64,000 nt of DNA. Origin: Candidatus Villigracilaceae bacterium (GTDB lineage: Bacteria; Chloroflexota; Anaerolineae; Anaerolineales; Villigracilaceae). Of this stretch, positions 35,233-47,178 are shown one piece after another (the first letter of the stretch is position 1; the number at the start of each line of letters is the position of its first letter). A program made the position numbers and the translations under genes. The stretch is taken from positions 31,360-95,359 of the forward strand of contig JAPKMP010000015.1 in assembly GCA_026645935.1 (NCBI GenBank), read 5' to 3'. The notes below the pieces were generated by a model. The model ran no database searches. It saw only the letters and a list, made by a program, of their open reading frames with translations, and was not told the DNA's origin.

Positions 35233-37269
35233 TCAATCCTCCAAGATCAACGCGCCCATGACGGACACGTCGTATCCTTTCAAGTGAGATACCGCCTCCC
35301 GGAACCGCGGATCAGCCAAAACGTCGAAGAGAGGCGAGAGAAGTACATCCCCGGCGAAGGATTTTGGAATTACAAGGTCGTATCGTTCCTGGAACAACGG
35401 AATGAAATCCAAATCCAATGCCTGGGCGGCGGCGGCAATGCCGAGGCCGCAATCCGCGCGCCCCGATGCAACCGCGGATGCAACGCCGAGATGAGTATAC
35501 TCTTCCTGATTATAGCCCGCAATGGATTCTTTGGGGATCGATATCAAGCTCAAATGATAATCAAGCAGGACACGCGTGCCCGCACCGCGCTGCCGGTTCA
35601 CAAACTGGACATCATAGCGGATCAGGTCCTTCAAGTTTTGGATGCCCTTCGGGTTTTCCTTCTTGACGATCAAGCCCTGATCGCGCCCCACCAATGCCAC
35701 AACCTTGACCGGAATTCCAGGCATATATAGGCGGATGTAGGAAACGTTGTATGTTCCGTCATTTGGGTCGAGCAAATGCGATCCGGCGATGTGCGCCTCG
35801 CCCCTTCGCAGGGCGATCAATCCGCCTTGCGAACCGACATTGGCAGATGCAAGCCTGCGCTGATGTTCCGCCAGAAACTGCGCGATCAGATCAAGCGTCA
35901 TGTCATGCGAGCCGATGGCAAGGATTGTCCTTTCGATCTCGTTTCGGCTGCGATACATCCGCACCTGTACTTTTTCGCCCGCCTCAATTCCCTGCGTGCC
36001 GCGCGGAACCAAAGCCAATCCATCCGCCTGAACGAGTGAAGTGATGACGCCAGCCCCGCGCGAAAGCGGAGCCGCCAATAACCTTTCCCCGACCCTTCCC
36101 AAAACGACGCGGACAAAATCATCGTCGCCCGGAGGTGACACAAGTTTTCGGGTGAGGGTCGCTTCTTCGATTGGCATTTCCAAGGGTCGTCTTCCAAGCC
36201 ATCTTGCAAGGACAGGCTCAAGGAAAATATCAACCGTCAAAGCGGCAGAGACAGGATAACCGGGTACGCCTATGATGGGTGTCAGGTTCCAGGTTTCACG
36301 CATTAGGTCATCGGGCCTGCGATTCGCGTCTTGCGTTTCGCGCTTCACCATTCCCAAAATCACAGGATGCCCTGGTCGAACCGCCACTCCATGCACCAAC
36401 AACCTGCCGAGTTTCTCCACTACACGGGCTGAAAAGTCCTCCGCGCCTGCGGAAGATCCCGCATTGAGCAGAACAAGGTCATGTGTCTTCGCGGCTTCTT
36501 CAACCTGTTTACAGATCAATTCGAAATCGTCCGGGATGATCGGATAACGCGTCGGTTCGCCGCCCATTTGCTCGATTTTTGCGGAAATGACCAGTGAGTT
36601 GTATTCAAGAATATCGCCAGTCTTCAACTTCGAGCCGATGGGAACCAACTCGGTTCCGGTAGGCAGGATCGCAATCTTCGGCTTGCGCGCGACACGGATC
36701 GCATGATGACCCGAAGCCGCAACTGCGCCCAGATCCACAGGGCGAAGTACGTGACCCGAAGGCAGGACAAGTTGCGTGGCGACAATATCCTCCCCCATCG
36801 GGCGGACATGACTCCACGGGGCGACAGAGGCGCGAATGCGGATGGACGATGGACCGCGGACGATGGGCGATATTTGTCCGTCTTCGTCCAATGCCTCCGT
36901 GTTTTCAATCGGGACGACCGCATTCGCCCACTCCGGCAGGGGATCGCCTGTATCAACGTACCTGGAGATTCGTGATCGGAGGTTAACGATTGATAACTGA
37001 TCACTGACGACTGATAACTGAATCGGCGTCGTCGGCTGCGCCTCACTCGTATCCTCCGCCCGCACCGCAAATCCATCCATTGCGGAGGCGTGATAATGCG
37101 GTGAAGAGACCTCCGCCCAGATCGGTTCGGCGGTGACCCGTCCCAATGCGTTTTCATCGAGAGGAATTTCTTCAACGCCGAGGGTGCGCCATAAGCCCGC
37201 TTCCAGTAAAGCCAGCCGAAATCGTTCCTGCGCGTGAGAGAGGGGAATATCGTGGAGATAGACAGACAT
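35233..37269 (-). CDS. MoeA-type molybdopterin protein fused to a PBP-like domain
   Basis: A 678-aa fusion. Residues 1-420 match MoeA (molybdopterin molybdenumtransferase): HYHASAMDGFAVR (58-70), VDTGDPLPEWANAVV, ILPTGTEL (201-208), AGSSAGAEDF, and VPGYPVSA. Residues about 435-678 form a periplasmic-binding-protein-like domain (VGSQGGLIALRRGEAHIAGSHLLDP onward), which in related fusions is thought to sense molybdate or tungstate inside the cell. Two stretches (about 84-101 and 308-329) are repeat-derived inserts not present in typical MoeA. No other molybdenum-cofactor genes are in the window. It overlaps none but abuts the receiver gene. Confidence 0.88.
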   Translation of the reverse strand: MSVYLHDIPLSHAQERFRLALLEAGLWRTLGVEEIPLDENALGRVTAEPIWAEVSSPHYHASAMDGFAVRAEDTSEAQPTTPIQLSVVSDQLSIVNLRSRISRYVDTGDPLPEWANAVVPIENTEALDEDGQISPIVRGPSSIRIRASVAPWSHVRPMGEDIVATQLVLPSGHVLRPVDLGAVAASGHHAIRVARKPKIAILPTGTELVPIGSKLKTGDILEYNSLVISAKIEQMGGEPTRYPIIPDDFELICKQVEEAAKTHDLVLLNAGSSAGAEDFSARVVEKLGRLLVHGVAVRPGHPVILGMVKRETQDANRRPDDLMRETWNLTPIIGVPGYPVSAALTVDIFLEPVLARWLGRRPLEMPIEEATLTRKLVSPPGDDDFVRVVLGRVGERLLAAPLSRGAGVITSLVQADGLALVPRGTQGIEAGEKVQVRMYRSRNEIERTILAIGSHDMTLDLIAQFLAEHQRRLASANVGSQGGLIALRRGEAHIAGSHLLDPNDGTYNVSYIRLYMPGIPVKVVALVGRDQGLIVKKENPKGIQNLKDLIRYDVQFVNRQRGAGTRVLLDYHLSLISIPKESIAGYNQEEYTHLGVASAVASGRADCGLGIAAAAQALDLDFIPLFQERYDLVIPKSFAGDVLLSPLFDVLADPRFREAVSHLKGYDVSVMGALILED
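36283..36348 (-). repeat. In-frame repeat-like insert 2 within the MoeA-PBP gene
   Basis: Encodes residues about 308-329 (KRETQDANRRPDDLMRETWNL) between LGMV and TPIIGVPGYP, where MoeA normally has only a short loop. The DNA includes TTCGCGTCTTGCGTTTCGC-like low-complexity sequence. Confidence 0.5.
36967..37020 (-). repeat. In-frame repeat insert 1 within the MoeA-PBP gene
   Basis: Degenerate GATAACTGATCACTGACG-type tandem units encode QLSVVSDQLSIVN (residues about 84-101), immediately before VDTGDPLP. This peptide is the typical translation of dispersed GATAACTGATAACTG repeats rather than of MoeA. Confidence 0.65.
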
Positions 37270-37284
37270 AGCGTGTGTAGGTTT

Positions 37285-37332
37285 AAAGTCACAGGTCGAA
37301 GGAAAAACCCGAATCCTTCAACCCGTGACTTT
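37285..37332. repeat. Long inverted repeat between the aminotransferase and MoeA genes
   Basis: AAAGTCACAGGTCGAAGGA (37285-37303) and its near-complement TCCTTCAACCCGTGACTTT (37314-37332) form a 19-bp imperfect hairpin. It lies between two minus-strand genes and could terminate or process the message. Confidence 0.7.
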
Positions 37333-37339
37333 TTACTCT

Positions 37340-38674
37340 TTAACCGATCCCATCCATTGCCGCGCTGAGGCGCTTTACGATCTCATCCACTTCATCTTCG
37401 GTGATCGAAAGCGGCGGCGAGAACGCGAGTGTATTTCCCAGCGGGCGCGAGCGTAACCCATGCGCTTCTGCAGCTTTGAAGATTTTCATCGCTGTGGCGG
37501 GGTCGGCGGCGTTGGTATTTTTATCCGATACGATCTCCACTCCGCAGACCAGACCGAGTCCGCGCACTTCGCCGACAAATGGAAATTCTTCCAGTTTCTT
37601 CAACCCCTCCAGCAGGCGCTTGCCCAGTTCGCGAGCCCGTTTTGGAAAATTCTCGCGTTCCATGATATCCAAATTCTTCAACCCGACTGCGCACGCCATG
37701 GCGTGACCGGAATAAGTATAGCCATGCATGTAAGCTTCTGTATCCGCCGCGGATTCCATCGTCGCGCGAATTTCATCCGAAATTTGAATGCCGCCAAGTT
37801 GCGCATATCCGCTCGTGATGGCTTTGGCAAAGGAAAGAATATCCGGCTTGACGTTCCAATGCTTCAGCGCGAACCATTCACCCGTGCGCCCAAAGCCGGT
37901 GATGACTTCGTCCGCGATGAAGAGGACTTGGTAACTATCACAAATCTTTCGGACGAGCGGGAAGTAATCGTCGGGTGGAACGATCACGCCGCCGACGCCC
38001 ATGACAGGCTCGGCGATGAATGCGGCGACGGTATCGGCTCCTTCGCGCAGAATGGCTTCTTCCAACTCCCGAGCCGCAGCCTGTCCGACGGTTTCCCCAT
38101 CTGTTAATTTGCCTTCATAACGATATGGATTCGGCGCAGGGATGTGGACAAACCCCTCCATGGCGGGACCGAACATTGCCTGATATTTTTCAAGTCCCGT
38201 CGCAAACGTGGAAGCGAGAGTGATTCCATGATACGCGCCCTTGCGCGCAATGACTTTGTATTTACCGGGTTTCCCCTTGCGCTTCCAATAATATCGCGCG
38301 GTCTTGAACGCTGAGTCGTTCGATTCGGAACCGCCGGAAGTGAAGAATGTGGTATTCAGCCCTTCATATGCAAAGCCCGCCAGTTTATCGGCAAGTTGAA
38401 TGGACGGCAGGTTGGTCATGCCCGAAAAATTGGACGTGAACGCCAGTTTCATCATTTGGGCGTATGCAACCTTGGCAAGCTCTTCCCGTCCATACCCCGC
38501 ATTGACATTCCACAATCCCGCCATACCGTCCAGGATTTTCCTTCCATCGGTTGTAAAAAGCCACACGCCCTCGCCGCGCTCGATCACCATAGGGTTTGCG
38601 TGAGTCTTGGGGTGATAAACAGGATGAAGTTGTCGTCTGTCTTTTTCGATCCAGGTTTGGGTTTGACCGGTCAT
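37340..38674 (-). CDS. Class III (omega) aminotransferase
   Basis: A 444-aa PLP enzyme. It has DGMAGLWNVNAGYG near residue 50, SGGSESNDSAFKTARYYW (about 112-130), the PLP-binding Asp region LFIADEVITGFGRTG and the Schiff-base lysine K284 in LSFAKAITSG. It falls among the omega-aminotransferases using beta-alanine, GABA, polyamines or pyruvate acceptors; the exact substrate is not readable. ATG 38674 behind CAGGAGAATCC. Confidence 0.93.
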   Translation of the reverse strand: MTGQTQTWIEKDRRQLHPVYHPKTHANPMVIERGEGVWLFTTDGRKILDGMAGLWNVNAGYGREELAKVAYAQMMKLAFTSNFSGMTNLPSIQLADKLAGFAYEGLNTTFFTSGGSESNDSAFKTARYYWKRKGKPGKYKVIARKGAYHGITLASTFATGLEKYQAMFGPAMEGFVHIPAPNPYRYEGKLTDGETVGQAAARELEEAILREGADTVAAFIAEPVMGVGGVIVPPDDYFPLVRKICDSYQVLFIADEVITGFGRTGEWFALKHWNVKPDILSFAKAITSGYAQLGGIQISDEIRATMESAADTEAYMHGYTYSGHAMACAVGLKNLDIMERENFPKRARELGKRLLEGLKKLEEFPFVGEVRGLGLVCGVEIVSDKNTNAADPATAMKIFKAAEAHGLRSRPLGNTLAFSPPLSITEDEVDEIVKRLSAAMDGIG

Positions 38675-38754
38675 GGATTCTCCTGTTGTGTTGCAAGTTG
38701 AAAGTCGCAGGTAAAAGGTTTATAGAAAACTTGCAACCTTTAATCATAAACCTT

Positions 38755-40194
38755 CTAACCTAGTACTTCCACATCATGCGGACCCGACTCCTTCAAGCCC
38801 GCGCCCGTCATCCGCACGAAAATCGCCTTTTGCTGAAATTCATCCACTGTATGCGCGCCGCTGTAACTCATTCCCGATTGCAAACCGCCGACCAGTTGAT
38901 TCAACACTTCGCGCGCCTTGCCGCGATATGGAACCGCCGCTTCAACACCTTCCGCGACATATTCCTCGATCTCTTCGCGAGTCAGGTCGTTGCCCTCGCG
39001 TTTGTTGCGCTCGATGTTCGCCGCCAGCGACGCCATTCCGCGAGACGCCTTGTAACGATGGCCACGGCGCGTCATGAGCATGCCGGGGCTTTCATCGGTT
39101 CCCGCCAGAAGCGAACCGATCATCACCGCGCTTGCGCCCGCCGCGATCGCTTTCGCAACATCGCCGGGAAATCGAATTCCGCCGTCCGCAACGATCGGAG
39201 TTCCGCTATCCCGCGCGGCATTCGCGCATTCGATGATCGCAGTCAATTGGGGAACACCAGAACCCGCCACCTGACGAGTAATGCAAATCGAGCCGGGACC
39301 CACGCCGACCTTCACCGCATCCACGCCCGCATCGATCAAACGCCTGGTTCCGTCGGCAGTTGCCACATTTCCGCCAATGATCTGCGCACCGGGGAAACGC
39401 TTTCGGATGTTTTCCAACATTTCGATCTCGAGATGCGAATCGCCGTGGGCAATGTCCACCACAATGCAATCCGCGCCCGCCTTCAAGGCAGTTTCCACGC
39501 GCCGCATCTCTTTATCCCGCACACCCACAGCCGCCCCAACGGCAAGGCGCCCCTTCGAGTCTTTTGTCGCCTGCGGAAATTGAGTGATCTTCATGATGTC
39601 TTTCATCGTTACCAAACCGGTCACCCTGCCATCCTGGTCCACCAGCGGGAGTTTTTCCACGCGATGCTGGTGCAGTAATCGCTCCGCGTCTTTCAAAGAT
39701 GTGCCGGGAGGGGCGCTTCGTACTTCACGGGTCATGATCTCTTTGACCGGTCTGTCGTCGCCCTCTTCGAACAAAAGGTCGCGTGTGGTGACGATCCCCA
39801 CCAGTTTCTCTTTTTTATCGACGATCAAAATGCCGCCGGTTTGCGTCTCTTCGATCACCTTCTTCACGTCGCCGATGGTCTGGGTGTCCATCAGCGTCAA
39901 CGGGTTTTCCACAATAAAGGATTCCGCCTTTTTCACGCGCTCGATCTGCCGCTGCTGTTCGGCAATGGTCATAAACCGGTGAATGATGCCGATTCCCCCC
40001 TCCCGCGCCATTGCAATTGCCATTTCGCTCTCTGTCACCACATCCATGTTCGCAGAGATGATGGGCGCGTTCAAGGATATCTTTTTTGTCAATGGACTGC
40101 GGGTCAAAAGCGTGCGCCGCGAATCGACATCCGAATATTGCGGCACGAGCAGCACATCGTCATATGTCAAAGCAGTTTCCTGCAAAATCCTCAT
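38755..40194 (-). CDS. guaB: IMP dehydrogenase
   Basis: A 479-aa IMPDH converting IMP to XMP with NAD+. It contains the N-terminal [10 protein letters not shown] signature, two CBS domains (about 95-205), and the catalytic cysteine C304 in [15 protein letters not shown]. The flap ends with [17 protein letters not shown] 40194 follows ACAGGAGTTCCC. It is divergent from purB, with only 49 bases between; both genes draw on IMP, so joint control is plausible. Confidence 0.97.
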   Translation of the reverse strand: MRILQETALTYDDVLLVPQYSDVDSRRTLLTRSPLTKKISLNAPIISANMDVVTESEMAIAMAREGGIGIIHRFMTIAEQQRQIERVKKAESFIVENPLTLMDTQTIGDVKKVIEETQTGGILIVDKKEKLVGIVTTRDLLFEEGDDRPVKEIMTREVRSAPPGTSLKDAERLLHQHRVEKLPLVDQDGRVTGLVTMKDIMKITQFPQATKDSKGRLAVGAAVGVRDKEMRRVETALKAGADCIVVDIAHGDSHLEIEMLENIRKRFPGAQIIGGNVATADGTRRLIDAGVDAVKVGVGPGSICITRQVAGSGVPQLTAIIECANAARDSGTPIVADGGIRFPGDVAKAIAAGASAVMIGSLLAGTDESPGMLMTRRGHRYKASRGMASLAANIERNKREGNDLTREEIEEYVAEGVEAAVPYRGKAREVLNQLVGGLQSGMSYSGAHTVDEFQQKAIFVRMTGAGLKESGPHDVEVLG

Positions 40195-40229
40195 GGGAAC
40201 TCCTGTCGTCCAAATCGAACCGCCGGAAT

Positions 40230-40235
40230 TATAAT
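40230..40235 (+). promoter_or_regulatory. -10 box of purB, leaderless start predicted
   Basis: TATAAT with eight bases to the ATG at 40244. The transcript should start within about one or two bases of the start codon. No ribosome binding site is present. Confidence 0.65.
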
Positions 40236-40243
40236 GCTTATGG

Positions 40244-42920
<2,677 letters not shown>

Positions 42921-42921
<1 letters not shown>

Positions 42922-43012
42922 TAATGTCATTTCGAGTGGCGCTCTGCGCCACGAGAAATCTTTTTTATTGCGCAAAGGATTTCTCCTCGCTACCGCTCGT
43001 CGAAATGGTATT
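42921..43012. repeat. GTCATTTCGAG-type inverted-repeat element
   Basis: Arms near TGTCATTTCGAG (42925-42936) and CTCGTCGAAATGGTA (42997-43011), with an inner GTGGCGCTCTGCGCCAC hairpin and GAGAAATC / GATTTCTC pair. It resembles dispersed elements of the same genome and fills the first half of the 203-base gap; the rest shows no gene. Confidence 0.75.
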
Positions 43013-43124
43013 AATGCAAGATCACCAGTTGGGGAGGGAATACGCCACCAAATGAAAATCAAAGCTGAAATCCACAAAAGCCTTCTTCACTGGTTATTCT
43101 GAATTTACCCCAGTGATTCCACGC

Positions 43125-44258
43125 TCACGCGCCTAGAGCCTGCTTTGCCCTCTGTCTCCCTCTCGACCTCATGAAATCTAGAACGCGTGGCATCACATCG
43201 GAGTACATCGAATACCAGAATTTACGCGGCGCAAAGTCATACGCACCGAGCGTCCGCACGACCTCACCGCCCAAGCCTTCCTTGAAGCGGTACACTCCCC
43301 ACAACGGGTCGCTTTCATCGAAGACATCCGGCGCGCCCCACAGGTCGTAGGTCAGGCAGCCGCGCGCCTTGGCATGTCTCATCGCAGCCCACTGCAAAAG
43401 ATAGGTCGGCATCTTTTCGCGGTGTTTCTCGCGCGACATGCCGTAGACGTAATATCCACGCCCGGCGAAGATGAATAAAAATAATCCGGCTATGGGTTCG
43501 CCGTCCACTTCGGCGATCAAGGGGACGACCGCAGGTTCAGATGATTGCATGAACATTTTCCAAACGGTCATGTAATATTCTTCGTCACGGATCACAAATC
43601 CATCGCGCACCGACGTCTCGGCGTACATGCGGTAAAGCATCGCTAAATCCGCTAGTTTGCCTACGCGCAAAGACACGCCTTTCCTCTCCGCGAGGCGGAT
43701 GTTGTAACGTGTCTTCTGTTTCATGCGCATCAGGATGTCTTCTTCAGTAGCGGATAGATCCACGATGACCGTATTTTTGAATTGGATTTGGTCAGACGAT
43801 TCCACCCAGCCCCTGCGCTTCAAATCGGACATCACAGCCTGTCCGCTGTTTTCTGTGACCTCCCCCACGCTGAGAGGGACTCCGCGCCCCAGCACTACAT
43901 CCAGGTCGAGTTTCAGGAAGATCGCGCCTTGTTTCTCCGCAAAAGATTGAAGATCATCCAACACTCTCGCACGAAGGGACTCATTCGACCAATCCATGAG
44001 CGGACCTTTGGGAGCGTAGAAGATGGAGAAGCGTCGGAAAGCAGTACGTTTGAGGACGAGGGCGGTGGCGACGATTGGTGAGTGGAAAGTGGAAAGTGCT
44101 TCAACGTTACTTTCCACTTTCCACTTTCCATCTTCAGTCCAGACTGCGTAATTGGGATCCCAGCCATACTTCGCCTTGACCTGTCCCCATTCGTAGGTTT
44201 GGAGGAAGTGCGGGCCAGGCAAGTTGGATATGATTTGATTCCACGAATTACTATTCAC
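43125..44258 (-). CDS. FemAB/FemX-like peptidoglycan bridge aminoacyltransferase
   Basis: About 377 aa of the FemABX family, which adds amino acids to peptidoglycan stem peptides. It shows GPHFLQTYEWGQVKAKYGW at the N-terminus, TVIVDLSATEEDILMRMKQKTRYNIRLAERKGV in the centre and YDLWGAPDVF and GVYRFKEGLGGEVVRTLGAYD near the C-terminus. I chose the GTG at 44258, which overlaps the upstream stop by one base behind AAAAGGGA, over a TTG at 44294. Residues about 45-60 are encoded by an inverted repeat insert. A tandem paralogue lies upstream. Confidence 0.9.
   Translation of the reverse strand: MNSNSWNQIISNLPGPHFLQTYEWGQVKAKYGWDPNYAVWTEDGKWKVESNVEALSTFHSPIVATALVLKRTAFRRFSIFYAPKGPLMDWSNESLRARVLDDLQSFAEKQGAIFLKLDLDVVLGRGVPLSVGEVTENSGQAVMSDLKRRGWVESSDQIQFKNTVIVDLSATEEDILMRMKQKTRYNIRLAERKGVSLRVGKLADLAMLYRMYAETSVRDGFVIRDEEYYMTVWKMFMQSSEPAVVPLIAEVDGEPIAGLFLFIFAGRGYYVYGMSREKHREKMPTYLLQWAAMRHAKARGCLTYDLWGAPDVFDESDPLWGVYRFKEGLGGEVVRTLGAYDFAPRKFWYSMYSDVMPRVLDFMRSRGRQRAKQALGA
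44079..44126 (-). repeat. In-frame palindromic insert within the first FemX-like gene
   Basis: GTGGAAAGTGGAAAGT (44082-44097) pairs exactly with ACTTTCCACTTTCCAC (44109-44124). The insert encodes KWKVESNVEALSTFH in a loop after the first domain segment. The frame is kept and there is no stop. Confidence 0.75.
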
Positions 44259-45265
44259 TATTCCCTTTTCCCAATGAACTTCAAATACGCCCAATACAAC
44301 AATGGATTGTACACTCTATCCAACGCCTGTGCGGCGCGCTTCAATTGTCCGCCAAAGCCACGCTTGAAGCGATAGACGCCCCACAAGCCATCATGGCGGG
44401 ACTCAAATTGGGCTTCGAGCGTCTCTTCGTTCTCATCCGGCACGCCCCACAGGTCGTATTCTTCGCATCCGCGTTCCTTTGCCCAGCGGATCGCTTTCCA
44501 TTGCAGAAGATAAGTCGGCATCCGATTGCGCTCTTCATTGTTCGATGCGCCGAAGACATACCATGCGCGTTTCGCATTGGCAAAGACCATTAATGAAGCA
44601 AGCGGCTTGCCTTCGTATTCAGCGACGAGCAATTCACACGACCCTTTCGGATGGAAAAGTTCGTACGCGCGTTGATAATATTCCTTGGAATGCACGCCAA
44701 AGGCGTCGCGTCCGCCGGTAATGACCATCATTTCGTGGAAGGCGGCGGTGTCGTCCCATGCGCGGACGGTCACGCCTTTTTTCTCTGCCAGGCGGATGTT
44801 GTAGCGGGTTTTTTGTTTCATCCCCGCGAGAATTTCTTCCTCGCTCAATTTCAGGTCGAGAACGATGGTGCGCGGAGGCTGGATATTATGGGTTGAACGT
44901 TTGAAGTTTGAAAGTTGAAGGCGGCGCCCTGAACTTGTTGAAGGGTTGAATTCGTTACCCCATACGTCAGGTTCAAGTTTCAGAAAAACAGCACGGTTCT
45001 TTGTGCAAACAGAATCCACTTCACGCCAGAACTGCTCACCGCTCACTGATAGCTGCTCGCTGCTCACTTTTGGCATATAACCAATCGTAAAACCCAGCGG
45101 CAACCTGCGGAACAGGATTTGAACGCCGACATTGTTCGAGACGATACGGACGGGCTTCCACCCAAAATCCCTTTTGAGTTCGCCCCACTCGCCCATTTGC
45201 AAAAGATGAGCATCGGGGAAATTCGCCAGGAATTGATTCCACTCGGCAAGCGAAACTTCCGTCAT
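44258..45265 (-). CDS. FemAB/FemX-like peptidoglycan bridge aminoacyltransferase
   Basis: A 335-aa paralogue of the next gene: AHLLQMGEWGELKRDFGW, TIVLDLKLSEEEILAGMKQKTRYNIRLAEKKGV, YDLWGVPDE and GVYRFKRGFGGQLKR. Two stretches depart from the family: residues about 67-78 (VSSEQLSVSGEQ) and 106-125 (NPSTSSGRRLQLSNFKRSTH), both from repeat-derived DNA. The start ATG overlaps the upstream CapD stop (ATGA), and the stop overlaps the start of the next FemX gene, so the three genes form a tightly coupled unit. Confidence 0.9.
   Translation of the reverse strand: MTEVSLAEWNQFLANFPDAHLLQMGEWGELKRDFGWKPVRIVSNNVGVQILFRRLPLGFTIGYMPKVSSEQLSVSGEQFWREVDSVCTKNRAVFLKLEPDVWGNEFNPSTSSGRRLQLSNFKRSTHNIQPPRTIVLDLKLSEEEILAGMKQKTRYNIRLAEKKGVTVRAWDDTAAFHEMMVITGGRDAFGVHSKEYYQRAYELFHPKGSCELLVAEYEGKPLASLMVFANAKRAWYVFGASNNEERNRMPTYLLQWKAIRWAKERGCEEYDLWGVPDENEETLEAQFESRHDGLWGVYRFKRGFGGQLKRAAQALDRVYNPLLYWAYLKFIGKRE
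44891..44950 (-). repeat. In-frame repeat insert b in the second FemX-like gene
   Basis: Contains CCCTTCAACAAGTTCAGGGC (the CCTTCGACAAGCTCAGG-class element) plus TTTGAAAGTTGAAGG-type low-complexity sequence. It encodes FNPSTSSGRRLQLSNFKRST. Confidence 0.75.
45032..45067 (-). repeat. In-frame repeat insert a in the second FemX-like gene
   Basis: Tandem units of the AGTGAGCAGC type encode VSSEQLSVSGEQ, where family members have a short YMPKGP loop. Confidence 0.65.
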
Positions 45266-47112
45266 GGTTTCACAGAACCTGAGGGGAGGAACCGGTTGAT
45301 GGACTGAATCAAGTCCTCGGTCCGGGAATGCAGCGCGAGGTCTGAGAGGTTGTCCAATGCTTGAGCAAGTGCGGAGCCGTCCACTTGTTCCTCTTTCGAC
45401 ATGCGGAAAATTTCGGTGTGTTCGGTGCGTTCGAAATCCGCGCCCTCCTCGAAAAGGTCCTCCCGAAGTTTTTCGCCGGGGCGGACGCCGGTAAATTGGA
45501 TGTCGATGTCGCGATATGGTTCGAGACCCGAAAGGCGAATCAGATCTTCGGCGAGGTCCAGAATGCGGACCTGCTCGCCCATGTTGAGCATGAACACTTC
45601 GCCGCCCTTCCCCATGGAGGCGGCTTGAAGAACAAGATGCACGGCTTCAGGGATGATCATGAAATAGCGGTGCATATCGGGATGCGTGATGGTGATGGGA
45701 CCGCCGCGCGCAATTTGGTTTTTGAACGTGCGCACCACACTGCCTCGGCTGCCAAGTACATTTCCAAAACGCACCACTGAAAAAGGAAGGTTGTTATTCT
45801 GCGCGGCGTCGAGGACGATCATCTCTGCAAGGCGTTTGGTGGCTCCCATGACGCTTATGGGACGAACGGCTTTATCGGTGGAGATGAGCACGAGTCTTTC
45901 CACGTTATGCCTGGTCGCCGCCTCGACGATATTCCTAGTGCCGAGAACGTTATTGGTGACTGCCTCCTCGATATTCGCCTCCATCAACGGGACGTGCTTG
46001 TGCGCCGCGGCATGAAAGACGACTTGCGGTCGATGATCATTGAAGATCTTCTCGATGCGGTTCGGGTCGCGGACATCTGCAATGACCGCTTGAACGGAAA
46101 GGGGCGAATCAATCCCATCGAGCTCCTGCAAGATATCGAAGATGCTGTTCTCGCCATGCCCGAGCAGAATCAACCGGCTTGGATTCCAACGCGCGATCTG
46201 ACGGCACAGTTCGCTTCCGATGGAGCCGCCCGCGCCTGTGACCAATACACGCTTGCCGCCAAGAATCGAGCCGATCAAGCGGTCATCGATCTTTGCAGGT
46301 TCGCGCCGCAGAAGATCGGTGATGTCCACTTCGCGCAGGCGGTTTACGCTGACCTTGCCGCCGATCAATTCATAAAAGCCAGGGATGATTCGCGATGTGA
46401 TACCGCGCCTTCGACACACATCGTTGACAAGGCGGATGATACGTCCCGGCGCAGCGGGTATGGCAATGATGACCTCTTCCACACGTTTTGTATCGAGTGT
46501 CTTTTCGAGCTGGTCGATCCTGCCGATGACGGAGATGCCGTAAATTTGATGGTTTTGTTTGGCGGGATCATCGTCCAAAAAACCGACGGGGACCAGGTTG
46601 AGTTGTGAGGTTTTCTGCAACTCGCGGACGACAAGCGCGCCCGCATCTCCCGCGCCGAGAATCAGCGCCCGGCGAGTTTTGCCGTTCGTTTGAATCGATG
46701 ATTGCTCAGCGAGAATCCGCAGGACAAAACGCGAGCCGCCGATGAGGATGAGCGAGATGAGCCAGTCAATGCCGAGGGCGGAACGCGGCATGCCCGGCTT
46801 GACAAGGTCAAAGCCGATGAGCAGGAGCATCAATCCCGAAGTCAGGACAGAGGCGGCAGAGACCGCAAAGATGATCAGCCGCAGTTCGTTCGTGCTGGCA
46901 TATACCCACAGGCGGCGATAGAGGCCGAAAAAATAATAAGTAGGGATCTTGACAAGCAAAGCAGTCGCACACATCACCAAAGCGGCGGGAAAATAAAACG
47001 GAAGCTGGCTCACATCCAGCCGCAGGGCAAAACTGCCCAGAACCGAAACGACGGTGAGGGCAAGGTCGCCGATTAGGACAAATCGATTGCGGAGGTGAGG
47101 ACGGGAGGACAT
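45262..47112 (-). CDS. CapD/FlaA1-type nucleoside-diphosphate sugar dehydratase/epimerase
   Basis: A 616-aa polysaccharide biosynthesis protein of the WbpM/CapD/FlaA1 membrane group. Four N-terminal membrane helices (1-115) are followed by a CoA-binding-like Rossmann domain (RALILGAGDAGALV). The catalytic SDR domain has VLVTGAGGSIGSELCRQI and SVMGATKRLAEM, where the usual SDR tyrosine is a methionine, as in 4,6-dehydratases. It probably makes a 4-keto-6-deoxy sugar precursor for the surface glycan. It overlaps the downstream FemX gene by four bases. Confidence 0.93.
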   Translation of the reverse strand: MSSRPHLRNRFVLIGDLALTVVSVLGSFALRLDVSQLPFYFPAALVMCATALLVKIPTYYFFGLYRRLWVYASTNELRLIIFAVSAASVLTSGLMLLLIGFDLVKPGMPRSALGIDWLISLILIGGSRFVLRILAEQSSIQTNGKTRRALILGAGDAGALVVRELQKTSQLNLVPVGFLDDDPAKQNHQIYGISVIGRIDQLEKTLDTKRVEEVIIAIPAAPGRIIRLVNDVCRRRGITSRIIPGFYELIGGKVSVNRLREVDITDLLRREPAKIDDRLIGSILGGKRVLVTGAGGSIGSELCRQIARWNPSRLILLGHGENSIFDILQELDGIDSPLSVQAVIADVRDPNRIEKIFNDHRPQVVFHAAAHKHVPLMEANIEEAVTNNVLGTRNIVEAATRHNVERLVLISTDKAVRPISVMGATKRLAEMIVLDAAQNNNLPFSVVRFGNVLGSRGSVVRTFKNQIARGGPITITHPDMHRYFMIIPEAVHLVLQAASMGKGGEVFMLNMGEQVRILDLAEDLIRLSGLEPYRDIDIQFTGVRPGEKLREDLFEEGADFERTEHTEIFRMSKEEQVDGSALAQALDNLSDLALHSRTEDLIQSINRFLPSGSVKP

Positions 47113-47178
47113 TTGGAATACAGAAGGTTGAATGAGGAAGGGGGCGTAATATCTGACGCGTGATTCGCGAATTACGAA

